64,000 bases of DNA from Cannabis sativa (Eukaryota; Streptophyta; Magnoliopsida; Rosales; Cannabaceae), in contig NC_083602.1 of the NCBI RefSeq assembly GCF_029168945.1, forward strand, positions 75,722,600-75,786,599. Reading direction: 5' to 3'. Below, one piece after another: positions 22,975 to 34,489 of the stretch. Under the pieces are notes generated by a model, which made no database searches, was not told the DNA's origin, and saw only the letters and a program-made list of their open reading frames with translations. The translations under genes were made by a program, and so were the position numbers. How positions within the stretch are numbered: position 1 is the first letter of the stretch; each line of letters begins with the position of its first letter.

Positions 22975-25900
22975 ATGCGCCGTCAAGGACAATCAGTCAT
23001 ATTACCAGTTGATCCTGAAATTGAGAAAACTTGCAGGAAGAATCGAAAGAACAAGAGGCAAGAAAGAGTTTCAGCAACTGCTGAAACATCAGAAATCATG
23101 GCTGCCAATGTGAACAATAATGTTGGGAACAATGGGCGTAATAATGGTAATAATGGAGGCGCTGTGGAAGATCAAGCTAATGGCCGTAGCTTGAGAGATT
23201 ACATTCTCCCTACTCTGACGGAGTGCGATCATGTATTAGGCCACCGGCGATGGATGCAAACAACTTCGAGATCAAACCTGCCATCCTTCAAATGGTGCGA
23301 TCTTCGATTCGGTTGGTGGTCTCCCTTCTGAAGATCCTAATTTGCATCTCTCTAACTTCATGGAACTTTGTGAAACTTTTAAAGTTAATGGAGTTAGCGA
23401 CGATGCCATTAGATTGAGGTTGTTTCCATTCTCGCTCAGAGAACGAGCCAAGAGTTGGTTGAATTCTTTGCCACCGAATTCTATTGCTACATGGAATGAT
23501 CTGGCAACAAAATTCTTGTCAAAGTTCTTTCCTCCAGCTAAGTCTGCAAAGCTAAGAGGAGAAATCAATAATTTCTGCCAACAAGATAATGAATCTCTCT
23601 ATGAGGCTTGGGAGAGGTTTAAAGATCTGATCAGGAGGTGTCCCCATCATGGTATAGAGAAGTGGATGCTGGTTCACAACTTCTACAACGGGTTGGTTGG
23701 TAATACTAGAACTCTAATAGATGCAGCAGCGGGCGGAGCTTTTATGAGAAAGAGTGCTAATGAGGCATATGATCTATTAGAGGAGATGGCTCTAAACAAC
23801 CAGCAGTGGCCAACTGAAAGGAGTCAATCCAAGAAGGTAGCTGGTGTGTTAGAAGTCGATGCCATCACAAAGTTAACAGCTCAGGTTGAGGCATTGACTA
23901 AAATCATTGCAGGGCAAGCTAAGCAAGCCCAAATTGTTTGTGAGTTATGTGGAGGAAGTCATCACTTTTCGGAGTGCCAAGCAGATGTGGATGATTTGCC
24001 AATGGATGAAGCTAAGGCCATTGGGAATTTTTCACAGAACAACAACAACAACAATTATGGGTTCAACCAGAATAACAACCGAAGAAATAGTGGGTTCTAT
24101 CAACAAAGAAATCAGAACCAACAGTTTAATCAGCAACAAGCCTCTGGTGGAAGTTCTAGTTTGCAGACAGATTTACTGCTCCAATTCATGACTGAAACTA
24201 GATCTTCAATTAAAGACCTGCAGACTCAGATGGGCCAGCTAGCAACTCAAGTAGCAACCCGCCCTCAAGGAAATTTGCCTAGCACCACTGAAGTTAATCC
24301 TAAAGAAAACTGCAAGGCAATTACCCTGAGGAGCGGTAAGAAGTATGATGGGCCTGAGTTACCACAACCAGTTGAGGTAGATGTAGAAATAAATGCTCAA
24401 CCAGTTCCGACACCAACACCGACAGCAGAGAAGGCTACTGATAGCCCAGCTCCACTTCAACAGTCTCCACCGATTAGTATTGATCATCATGTAAAGATAC
24501 CCTATCCTCAGAGGCTGAGAAAGTCAAGCTTAGACAAGCAGTTCACCAAGTTTCTAGAAGTCTTCAAAAGACTTCACATTAACATTCCTTTTGCTGAAGC
24601 TCTAGAGCAGATGCCAAGTTATGTGAAGTTTATGAAGGAAATTTTGTCAAAGAAGAGGAAGATGGAAGACTATGAGACAGTGGCTCTAACTGAAGAGTGT
24701 AGCGCTATTCTACAGAAGAAACTCCCTCCAAAACTCAGAGATCCAGGGAGCTTCACTATTCCTTGTACTATTGGTAAAATTGAAGGGATAAATGCACTAT
24801 GTGATTTAGGAGCCAGTATTAACTTAATGCCTTTGTCAGTGTTCAAAAGATTGCAGCTAGGTGAAGCAAAGCCAACTACTGTAACTCTTCAATTGGCAGA
24901 TCGATCGCTAGCTCACCCTAGAGGAGTCATTGAGGATGTGTTAGTAAAGGTGGACAAGTTCATCTTCCCAGCTGATTTCATTGTTCTGGATATGGAAGAA
25001 GACAGTAATGTTCCTATCATCCTGGGGAGACCTTTCTTGGCAACAGGGAAAGCACTAATTGATGTTCAGAAAGGAGAGTTAAAGCTAAGGGTACAAGGAG
25101 ATGAAGTTGTATTTAATGTGCTCAAAGCAATGACCTATCCTACAGCTAGTGACAACTGTTTTGCAATTGATGTGGTGGACCAGTTGGTGGAGACAAAGAC
25201 ACATGCTGAAGATCCTCTTAATCTGACTTTGGTACAAGAAGAGGTGGTAGAACAAGATGGTAAGGAAGCTTATGAATATGCTATGTGGCTCGATTCTTAT
25301 GGACCGCTGAATAGAAAATATTATGAAGAGTTAGGAGTCATACCAACAAAGCCTACCCCATCTACTGAAAAGCCTCCTCAACTAGAGTTAAAAGTCCTAC
25401 CAGAGCATCTCAGGTATGAATATTTGGGAGAGAATAAGACACTTCCTGTTATTGTGGCTTCTTCCCTATCTTCTGTAGAGACAGATAAGCTATTACGGGT
25501 TTTAAGGAAGCATTCAAAAGCCATTGGATGGACTTTAGCAGATATTAAAGGGATCAGCCCTTCAACTGTAATGCATAGAATCTTAATGGAGGAAGGAGTG
25601 AAGCCAACTATTGATGCACAACGTAGATTAAATCCACCAATGAAGGAGGTTGTCAGAAAAGAAGTTTTGAAGTGGTTAGATGCCGGGGTAGCGTATCCTA
25701 TTTCAGACAGTAAATGGGTGAGCCCAGTTCAAGTTGTTCCAAAGAAAGGAGGGATGACGGTGGTGAAGAATGAGAAGAATGAACTCATCCCAACCGTAAT
25801 CGTCACGGGATGGAGAATTTGCATTGACTACCGAAAACTCAACAAGGCCACAAGAAAAGATCACTTTCCACTCCCATTCATTGATCAGATGTTAGACAAG

Positions 25901-28286
25901 TTGGCAGGACAAGAGTACTATTGTTTCCTTGATGGATACTCAGGGTATCACCAAATAGCTATAGCACCGGAGGATCAAGAGAAAACAACATTCACATGTC
26001 CATATGGTACTTTTGCTTTTCGACGAATGCCATTTGGGCTATGTAATGCTCCAAAGAACATTTCGTAGGTGTATGATGGCTATATTTTCGCATTTAATAG
26101 AAAAGTGCATCGAGGTGTTCATGGATGATTTTTCAGTGTTTGGCTCATCGTTTGACCAATGTCTGAGTAACTTGGAGTTGGTTTTAGCAAGATGTGAAGA
26201 CTCTAATTTGGTGCTGAACTGGGAAAAGTGCCATTTCATGGTTACAGAAGGAATAGTGCTGGGACATAAAATCTCGAAAGAAGGTATTGAGGTTGACAGA
26301 GCCAAAGTATCTACAATTGAGAACTTGCCTCCTCCAATTTCAGTTAAGGGAGTTCGAAGCTTTTTGGGTCATGCCGGGTTTTATAGAAGATTTATCAAAG
26401 ATTTCTCCAAGGTGGCCAAACCGCTATCCAATCTTCTTGCTAGTGGAGTACCTTTTGAATTTGGGAAAGATTGTCTTGAAGCATTCCAAATTCTCAAGGA
26501 GAAGTTAATCTCAGCACCGATTGTGACTACACCAAACTGGGAATTACCTTTTGAAATCATGTGCGATGCAAGTGATTATGCTATTGGAGCAGTCTTGGGA
26601 CAACGGGTTGACAAGGTATTCAGAACCATTTATTATGCAAGCAAAACCTTGAATGATGCCCAACTAAACTACGCTACTACAGAAAAAGAGATGCTGGCCA
26701 TAGTGTTTGCATGTGACAAATTTCGACCCTACTTAATTCGTAATAAAGTGATAGTGTATACAGATCATTCAGCAATCAAATACTTGATGACTAAGAAGGA
26801 TGCCAAACCACGACTGATTCGATGGGTTCTTCTTTTGCAAGAATTTGATCTAGACATAAAAGACAAGAAGGGTACTGAGAACTTGGTGGCAGATCACTTG
26901 TCAAGACTAGAACTGGAAGAAAGTCAGAATACGAAAGAGGTACAAATAAATGAACAATTTCCCGATGAACAACTCTTTAGTGTGAGGGAAAGTCTGATGG
27001 TACCATGGTATGTTGATTATGTTAACTTCTTGGCTGCCAATATCACTCCTCCTGAGCTATCTCGACAACAACTAAAGAAGTTCTTTTCTGAGGTGAAACA
27101 TTACTATTGGGAAGAGCCAATCCTCTACAAGCACTGTGCAGATCAGATAATAAGAAGGTGTGTGCCCGAAGAGGAGATGTACTCTATTCTTAATCACTGT
27201 CATGCTTTACCATGTGGGGGACACTTCGATTGGAACTAGAACAGCTGCCAAGGTGTTGCAAAGTGGATTCTTTTGGCCAACACTTTTCAAAGACGCTAGT
27301 ACTTTTGTGAAGGCATGTGATCGTTGTCAGCGTACAGGAAACATCTCAAGGAGAAACGAAATGCCTTTGACAGGAATCTTGGAAGTAGAATTGTTTGATG
27401 TATGGGGGATAGATTTTATGGGTCCTTTTCCTTCATCGTTTAGCAATCTATACATCCTATTAGCTGTGGATTATGTGTCAAAATGGGTGGAAGCTGCAGC
27501 CACACCAGCTAATGATGGTAAAACAGTCCTTCGGTTCCTTCAAAAGAACATATTCACTCGGTTTGGAACTCCCCGAGCAATCATAAGCGATGAAGGGAGT
27601 CACTTTTGCAACAAACAATTCGAAGCACTCCTTTCGAGATATGGTGTTCGTCATAGAACAGCTCTACCTTATCATCCGCAAAGTAATGGCCAAGCTGAGA
27701 TTTCTAACCGGGAAATAAAGATGATTCTGGAGAAAACGGTGCAGAGATCAAGGAAAGATTGGTCAAGAAAGTTGGATGACGCATTGTGGGCTTATAGAAC
27801 AGCGTTCAAGACGCCAATCGGGATGTCACCATATCGGTTGGTGTTTGGAAAGGCTTGTCATCTACCGGTGGAACTAGAACACAAGGCGTATTGGGCAATG
27901 AAAACTTTGAACATGGATTTAAAAGCCGCCGGCGTAAAAGACTACTACGCTTGGATGAGTTGGAAGAATTTCGAAATGAAGCTTATGAAAACGCCAAGAT
28001 TTACAAGGAAAGAACTAAGAGATGGCATGACAGAAATCTAGTCAGGAAGGAGTTTCAACCTGGTCAACAAGTTCTACTCTTTAACTCAAGACTAAAGTTG
28101 TTTCCTGGTAAATTAAAATCAAGGTGGTCAGGGCCATTTACGGTGATCAAAGTGTTTCCCTACGGAGCAGTGGAACTAAAAGGTGAAAGTCCTAATACTT
28201 TCAAAGTGAATGGACAACGATTAAAGCTCTACTTGGGAGGTCAATTTGATCAAACCAAGTCCGCCATGATTCTGGCGCCACTTTAA
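22975..28286 (+). pseudogene. Athila gag-pol polyprotein gene with about five frameshifts
   Basis: Domains appear in normal order: gag (about 23200-23800), a CELCGGSHHFSEC zinc knuckle (near 23940), an aspartic protease with DLGAS (near 24804), reverse transcriptase (25600-26400, with FMDD for the usual YxDD), RNase H (26540-26900), integrase with HHCC finger (27190-27330) and core (27400-27730), and a C-terminal domain to the stop at 28286. The frame changes near 23225, 23310, 26052 (inside reverse transcriptase), 27226 (inside the zinc finger) and 27937, each explained by a single-base gain or loss, two of them in A runs. As read it cannot make one polyprotein. Longest open stretch: 23342-26068. 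The ATG at 22975 is the first in frame. Confidence 0.9.
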
Positions 28287-28452
28287 AGATCTCGATCAAC
28301 GTCTAGCTGAGCGACGATAAAGTTAGCGCTAATTGGGAGGCAACCCAAGTGTTCTTTTGATTTAGTTGAACTCTTTTTAAGTTTACTGTTATTTTTCTTG
28401 TAATCATTCTGTTTCGTTATTGAAAAAAAAAAAATAATTTTTTGGTCAGTGG

Positions 28453-28640
28453 CCGCGGCCATGGGATGTCTGGCCGCGGCCAGAATTGTCTTACAGAAAG
28501 TACCTTATTTTCGAGATTTCTCGCCGCGGCGAGGGGACATACCGCCGCGGCGAGATTGGACTTACAGAATCCCCTATATTTTTACGGATTCTCGCCGCGG
28601 CGAGGCTACAGGTCGCCGCGGCGAGATGGGTCAGTTTTTC
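28453..28640 (+). repeat. 71-bp repeat, three copies, with paired GCCGCGGC palindromes
   Basis: CCGCGG cores start at 28453, 28474, 28524, 28545, 28595 and 28616, that is spacings 21, 50, 21, 50, 21. Between the pairs, units share ACAGAA and a TTC end. The same unit occurs twice in each LTR with the same 21/50/21 spacing. It lies between the pol stop (28286) and the third ORF (29187). Confidence 0.95.
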
Positions 28641-29186
28641 CTTTTTAAGAGCCAAATCCCTACATTTCAAATCAAACACCACATTCAAATCCCTAACTTC
28701 TCCACGCCGAAAACACCCTTCCTCACCATTTTTTCTTCATCTAATCCCATTCAAACTCCTTTTCATCAAATCTAACCATAAACTTTCATCAACAATCATC
28801 CTAAACCCTTATTTCTCACATTAAACACTATTTCCCACTCAAAATCAACCCCAAATCCCTAAAACCTCACCCAAATACCTTATTCATCCTTTTCTTCTCA
28901 AAAGCTTCAAGATGTCAACAATGGAGGATGATTAAAGGAACATTGTCATTGAGGTATTGATTCTAAGACTTCCACTCCAATTTTTATTGAAGAATTTGTG
29001 AATTTGTTGGATAGTTTGGATTATTTAGTGGATATTTGGGATTTTTGCTATATACATTGTTGAAATTGATTGTGTGAATAGAATTGGGTTAGATTGAAGG
29101 GGATTTAAATCCCGGGAAGTCAATTTTTAAGGGGAAGTGCTGTCAAAATTTTGAAAAATCTTGAAAGTTAGAAAAATTTGGGTGCT

Positions 29187-30359
29187 ATGGGTCCAAAGAG
29201 GTCAAGGGTTAATGAAGAGGGAGCTTCATCATCCAACCCATCTAGGGGACGCCCTAATCTAGATAGAGTTAGGTTTACCAACATGGAGGCTCAAGAGCGG
29301 TTTTTGAAATTGAAAGATAGGGCATTCATTGAAGATAGAGGGATAGACATTGTCAACCTAAGCCAAACTGCCAACATTCCCCCTGCTTTTGCATCTATTA
29401 GGGATCAAATCCTACAGAGGCAGTGGACTAAGTTCGTAGATGTCACTGAGCGTGGTAATCAAACTCTAGCTTTGGAATTTTTAGCCAACTGGCCTGAAAG
29501 AGAAGAGGGCAAAGTTAGAGTTAGGGGGGTTAGAGTGCCTGCTACCACAGACGCTATTCATGCCCTTTATGATCTCCAAACTTTCACTTATGAAGAACAA
29601 CCCTTGAAACGACAATTTTATGAGAGAAGTACGAATTATGTGGATATTGCTGAGACTCTAGGGTATCCTGGCCTTAGGTTCCATGAGCTTAGTGGAGAAC
29701 CATACCAATTGTACCGATGTGAACTCAACCCAGTGGCCAAGGCTTGGCTTTACTTTGTTAGTGCAAGGATGCTCCCCAACAAGCATTTTTCTGATGCTCA
29801 AATGGACAGACTTAAATGGGTTTACGGCATTATGAAAGGGTATAATTTGAATGTGGGGGATATTGTTCGAACGACCTTTGACATTATGGTTGAGGGATCT
29901 TCCGGTGGAGGACTTGGGTTGGCTGGAATAATCACTGATCTATGTGAGAAACATGGGGTACCACAGTACTCATATGATACAAAGGCACCGCCACAGCGAC
30001 CTATTAACTTGGCGACTGTTCTGCGCTTCAAACTTCCTCATCCTCATGGTCAACCGCCAGTTCAAAGAGGTCCTCCGGCAAGAGAAGAAGAGGAACATGA
30101 GGACATCGAACCACCGCGTCTTGTCGGGCCTCTTGACCCTGCCATGCAGTACACTCACAATCAGCTGAATTATCTGATTCAGCAGAACATGCATATGCAA
30201 AATTACATGGCCCAGAGGAGTATCTTCGATGAGCAGCAGGTGGCTCAATTGAACACACTTGTCACGAGGATGAATATCGGTGTGGATGATCCAAACTATT
30301 TTCCCATGCCACCCCGTTTCAACCCTTATGACCAGCCACCGCCGCCAAACCCCTTTTAA
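29187..30359 (+). CDS. Athila third ORF (formerly 'env-like'), intact, 390 aa
   Basis: A single intact frame between pol and the 3' LTR, where Athila elements carry an extra ORF. The N-terminus is basic and serine-rich (PKRSRVNEEGASSSNPSRG). A folded-looking middle includes the FLKLKDRAFIEDRGID and FLANWPEREEGKVRVRG segments typical of plant-transposon ORFs of this class. The C-terminal third is proline- and glutamine-rich and ends PYDQPPPPNPF. I see no signal peptide or membrane segment, so the old label 'envelope' is not supported here. Its function is unknown. It is the only protein gene of this element without a visible break. The upstream in-frame TTG at 29178 is not a likely start. Confidence 0.8.
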   Translation: MGPKRSRVNEEGASSSNPSRGRPNLDRVRFTNMEAQERFLKLKDRAFIEDRGIDIVNLSQTANIPPAFASIRDQILQRQWTKFVDVTERGNQTLALEFLANWPEREEGKVRVRGVRVPATTDAIHALYDLQTFTYEEQPLKRQFYERSTNYVDIAETLGYPGLRFHELSGEPYQLYRCELNPVAKAWLYFVSARMLPNKHFSDAQMDRLKWVYGIMKGYNLNVGDIVRTTFDIMVEGSSGGGLGLAGIITDLCEKHGVPQYSYDTKAPPQRPINLATVLRFKLPHPHGQPPVQRGPPAREEEEHEDIEPPRLVGPLDPAMQYTHNQLNYLIQQNMHMQNYMAQRSIFDEQQVAQLNTLVTRMNIGVDDPNYFPMPPRFNPYDQPPPPNPF

Positions 30360-30423
30360 GGGGCTCAGGTAAGTTTTTCTCACCCTGGTTTATTTTCACA
30401 CATTGGGGACAATGTGCATTTTA

Positions 30424-31617
30424 GTTTGGGGGGGAAACTTAATTTATTTTTTTCGCGTTTATTTGTTTTAGTTTAGTTTGTTTTAGTTTTTTTTTAGTCT
30501 TGCGTGATAGCTAAATTGAAAGATGGATTAAATTGTTGTTATTCACTTGTGCAATGGATTGAAACATAACTGTGTGCTTGACTTGCAACTGTTTGAATTA
30601 AACTGGATGTGTGCTAGGAAGTGATTCATGTAGATTTAAAACATTTGCTATTCTCACATATCACCTCTGTTCTATTTGGTTTGTGGAATGATTGATTGAA
30701 CATGGAATAGAATTTGTTTGACATACTCTCTTGAAGCGAAATCCTTGATGATTTTTGTTTGGAAAGTGATTTAGGCAAGTTTTCTTTGGAACGATTGAGC
30801 CTTTCAAGCCTGCCTATGAATTTTTTTACCATAGTATACCCAAAGTTGAGCCTTAGCCTGTTTAAAAAAAATTTTCACCACTTAACTGAGCTAAATTCGT
30901 TATTTTAAACTCTTTTCACCCTGAACATATCTTATTATGCCATGAGCCTTGAAGCAAGTTTGGGGGGAATAAGTGCTGTAAGTGAAAAAAATATAAAGTG
31001 TAGGAATGAGAGATTGAAAAAAAAAAAGGAAAAAAAGAATAATATTGTGTGTTGTGCCTATGAAAAAAAAAAAAATGTGTCTTCTTGAAAAAAGTTAAGA
31101 AAATTATGAGGTACATACATAATAAAAATTGCAATCTCTTATTTGTGTTTTTGGGATATATGGAAAGAAAGCAAAAGAATTGTCTAGGTTTGTTTGGTAT
31201 AATTGTGCTTATGGTATAGTATAGCCTAAATGACTTCTCACCTACCCATGTACCTAAGCCATGTGATGCTAACCGAAAAAGACCTATTGATTCCAAATAG
31301 AAATTTGTCAACATTAGTGGAGAGAGGTATGTCATTCAAACTTATTGATCATGTGTTAGTGGGATGTTGGAAAGTTAGAACAGTTGTGATATTGATGGAA
31401 ATTGCGATGCTTTATGTTTGTATGAATTACTTACTTGTAAATTGCACATTCAACTTAGTTCTTAGAGTTGGCAAGTTGAAATTCTGGTTATTGATGGATT
31501 GAAGTTGTGCAGGTGGTGGTAACAATTAAATTGTTGGAAAGTTCAGCTATCATTGTCAGTTTTTTTTAGTTTAGTCTTAGTTTACTCGGGGACGAGTAAA
31601 GAGTCAGTTTGGGGGAG
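30424..31617 (+). promoter_or_regulatory. Three GTTTGGGGG purine-tract motifs; the last is the PPT
   Basis: GTTTGGGGG-type motifs start at 30424, 30958 and 31607. The last directly precedes the 3' LTR and is the expected primer for plus-strand DNA. The 1.2 kb between the third ORF and the 3' LTR is otherwise non-coding. Confidence 0.75.
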
Positions 31618-31619
31618 TT

Positions 31620-32808
31620 TGTTAGGCTATTTTTAGCCTATGTTTTGGATCCAATTTATGTGCATTTTTAGCTGTGTTGGGACGGAATTACGCTTGTTTT
31701 CTATGTTTTCAGGTTCTTTGGAGTAAAAGAGGTCTCGGGTGCAGAAATTCATTAAAAGACGTGCTGAGCCGAAGAAAAACTTAATTTTTGAGTTTTTGCA
31801 TATCTGGCCGCGGCGATGAAGAGGCTCGCCGCGGCGAGTTACGAGATACAGAGAGTGCCTAAATTTGGCACATTCTCGCCGCGGCGAGAGGAAGCTTGGC
31901 CGCGGCGAGATCCCGTACGGACCAGGGGCATTTTCGTCCATCGAACCCTAAATTTCAATTATAAATAGAAAACTGCGATTGGAAGTCAGGGAGAGCGATT
32001 TGGAACCCTAAAACACAGCTGAGAGCGGCAGGAAGAGCATAGAGATTCAAGTGAAGATCCAGAATTCATCCTCCAACAGTTCTTTTCTTTATTCCTCTTT
32101 AATTTATTTATGTTGAATATTGTCATAGGAATGGTTATGGATTTGTTTCTGAACTAAATTTCCCATTTAGGGAGGATGATGATTGTTGTTTAATGTTTTG
32201 CCTAGTTAATGTTTAATTACCATTCCTCAATCCTTGTGTGTGAAATTATCTTAGTTTGTGTTTAATTTCATGTTTAAGATTGATCACCTTGTGCATGTTC
32301 TATGATCTCAATTCAAAATCTGAAAAGTGAGAATTGAGAATGCTAAAATTAAGATAATCGATGTTCTATGTGAAACGAAAGTATTTACATGACTTATGTG
32401 ACGAGTAGATTATTGCTTAATGCTGATTTCATGTTAGTTTAATTAAGGAATTAATTAGATAACATGTGATTTAGAATCTAGAAGATCTGAAAGGAGCTAG
32501 GTTGTTTCATAATCTGTCATTCACTCCAAGAATAGGATAGTAATTAATCATTAACAATTTGGGTAAACAACAACAGGATTCTCCTCCCTATTGTCTCATC
32601 TTGCTTAACTTTAAATTGTGTTATTAAGTTTTCTGAATTTCTTTCATATTTTACTGTTTTTAAATCATAATTGCTTTTGATTTACCGAATAGAATCATAA
32701 GTATAATTTAGTAGTACTTAATCCAATTCCCTGTGGGATCGACCTCACCTGTGTGAGATTTACTACTTGATTGCGTATACTTGCGTAGTGTTTAAAAATA
32801 TAGCAACA
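31620..32808 (+). repeat. 3' LTR of the Athila-type element
   Basis: 1189 bp, matching 21639-22827 with one visible base difference (31841). Confidence 0.95.
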
Positions 32809-34489
32809 AACATACTGCTTGTAAGACTCTAATAATTGATTTTAATTAATCAATTATACTTCTAAAATTAGAGTCTAGTTTATGAATTTTCACTAAGCAA
32901 GGGCTTAATTGTGAAGAAAAGAGATTCTAGGTCTTATTTATTAATCAAGAGACTTTATTAAGTCTAATTAATAAATATATTAAATAGCAATTTTATTTGA
33001 TAATTAATTTTAATTATTAAATAATTAATTTTGGCATTTAAATGGTTAGAATTAGAAAAATGGCATTTTTAAGAAAATAAAGGAAAAATTTGTCAAAAGT
33101 GGGACCCATTAGTGTGGCTGGTCACTTGAGTGGTAATTTAATATTTCCATCATTTTAATGCCTAATAAATCCTAACCTAAACCTAGGTGGTTGCCTATAA
33201 ATAGATAGTGATGGCTCACACTTAAAGATGATGAAATTTCTTGCCTTCAGAAAAAATTGAGCCATCTATTCCTTCTATAGAATTTGAACCAGCCCCTCTC
33301 TTTTCTTCATCATATTTTCATACCTTGAGTGATAGAGTGAGTGCCCACACACATCAAGTGGTATCTCAATCATAGTGTGTAAGGCTGTGAAGAATCCAGA
33401 ATCAAGAGAAGGACATTCGAGCTCAGATCTTGGTGATACTCTGCGACAGACAGGATACAAGGGTTAGAGATCTGAGCGGGAGGAGCCATTAATATTCCGC
33501 TGCAACCAATGTAAGGTTTCCTAAACTTTATATGTGTTTATTTACATTGTTTTAGATATTCATATTTAGGATGTTAAATAACATACATGGTAGTAAATTT
33601 AGATCCTGGTAAAATATATTCCAACAATAAATTCAAAGTCGCACGCACTATATGACAAAGACCTTTTTATGAAATAAAGACATGTAAGTAAATTATTGTT
33701 TGAAAAATACGTATGGTTGTCTATGTAATATAAATTCGTAAATTATACATTGTGATAGACTCTTGAAGAGTTTTTGATTAATTGAAGAACAAACTTTTAT
33801 TTCTTTTGTATATCGAGAAATATTAAATGCATAAAGTTTGTTCATGAGTAGAGAATCCTGAAGTACTTCATATGCATCAAGAATTATAGATATATGATCA
33901 TTTGATATGGAAATTAAGATCATATAACAAGAATGGAACAACATATGGTATTGGAGTACCATCATTGTCACAAATGAAAATTTATATTATCATTAATGTG
34001 TTATGTTCATATCTACTTGAAATGTTAAATTTTAGTATGAATAAAATTGTATACACACATGAATGATACAATTAGTTGGATAAAGATTAATGTTCCACGA
34101 ACCCCTTATCTATAATTTAGAAGTCTACACATACTCTGGAAGAGTTATAAAAAATATATGATCATAAATAGTATATGGTGATATTTTAAAAGTGATAACA
34201 ATAATCTTATGAAATATATTATCACCAAAAGAATTATGGATCATATGTGCATGAGGGGGAGACATATTCATGTTGCACTCTTTTTCCCTAAGTTTAGGTT
34301 TTGTCCCACTAGGTTTTCCTGACATGGTTTTTAACGAGGCAACTTGCAAATAGTTATGAATATGAAATATATATTGTACTCTTTTTTCTTTAGCTCAGAT
34401 TTTGTCCCACTGGGTTTTTCTAACAAGGTTTTTAACGAGGCATCTTTAAATCATGTTATCATACTTACATTTTATGAAGCAAGTAGAGA

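Larger units (their letters stand above)
21639..32808 (+). mobile_element. Athila-type Ty3/gypsy retrotransposon, 11,170 bp, recently inserted
   Basis: Two LTRs of exactly 1189 bp (21639-22827 and 31620-32808) start TGTTAGGC and end CAACA. By eye they differ only at 21860 (T) versus 31841 (A). Flanks are ACCAT and AACAT, a five-base duplication with one mismatch, inside the copia solo LTR. A primer-binding site, gag-pol, a third ORF of the Athila type and a purine tract before the 3' LTR are in the expected order. The coding region carries several frameshifts despite the near-identical LTRs. Confidence 0.95.
20616..33626 (+). mobile_element. Solo copia LTR with perfect TSD, split by Athila
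   Basis: The LTR begins at 20616 (TGTTGGGATTTTATGCCC), is interrupted at 21638/32809, and resumes at CATACTGCTTGTAAG to end CCAACA at 33626. Without the insert it is about 1.84 kb, close to the 3128-4986 copy. ATAAA is found immediately on both sides (20611-20615, 33627-33631). Because both sides continue into the old copia element and no internal sequence is present, it is a solo LTR formed by LTR-LTR recombination. Confidence 0.9.

Noticed and set aside
28441..28640. Regularly spaced repeats that could suggest a CRISPR-like array
   Set aside because: The genome is a plant, the repeated unit includes the spacers, and the same unit is part of the LTR. It is a tandem repeat of the retrotransposon.
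29970..30383. 137-codon antisense ORF opposite the Athila third ORF
   Set aside because: Shadow of the ORF3 coding strand; no recognisable protein features.
31230..31502. 90-codon plus-strand ORF between Athila ORF3 and the 3' LTR
   Set aside because: No family resemblance, in the normally non-coding 3' region, and composition like the surrounding DNA.
33275..33460. Similar ORFs in two copia LTRs (33275-33460 minus, 49706-49891 plus)
   Set aside because: They lie in the same LTR segment in antisense and match because the LTRs are related. Other LTR copies break the frame.
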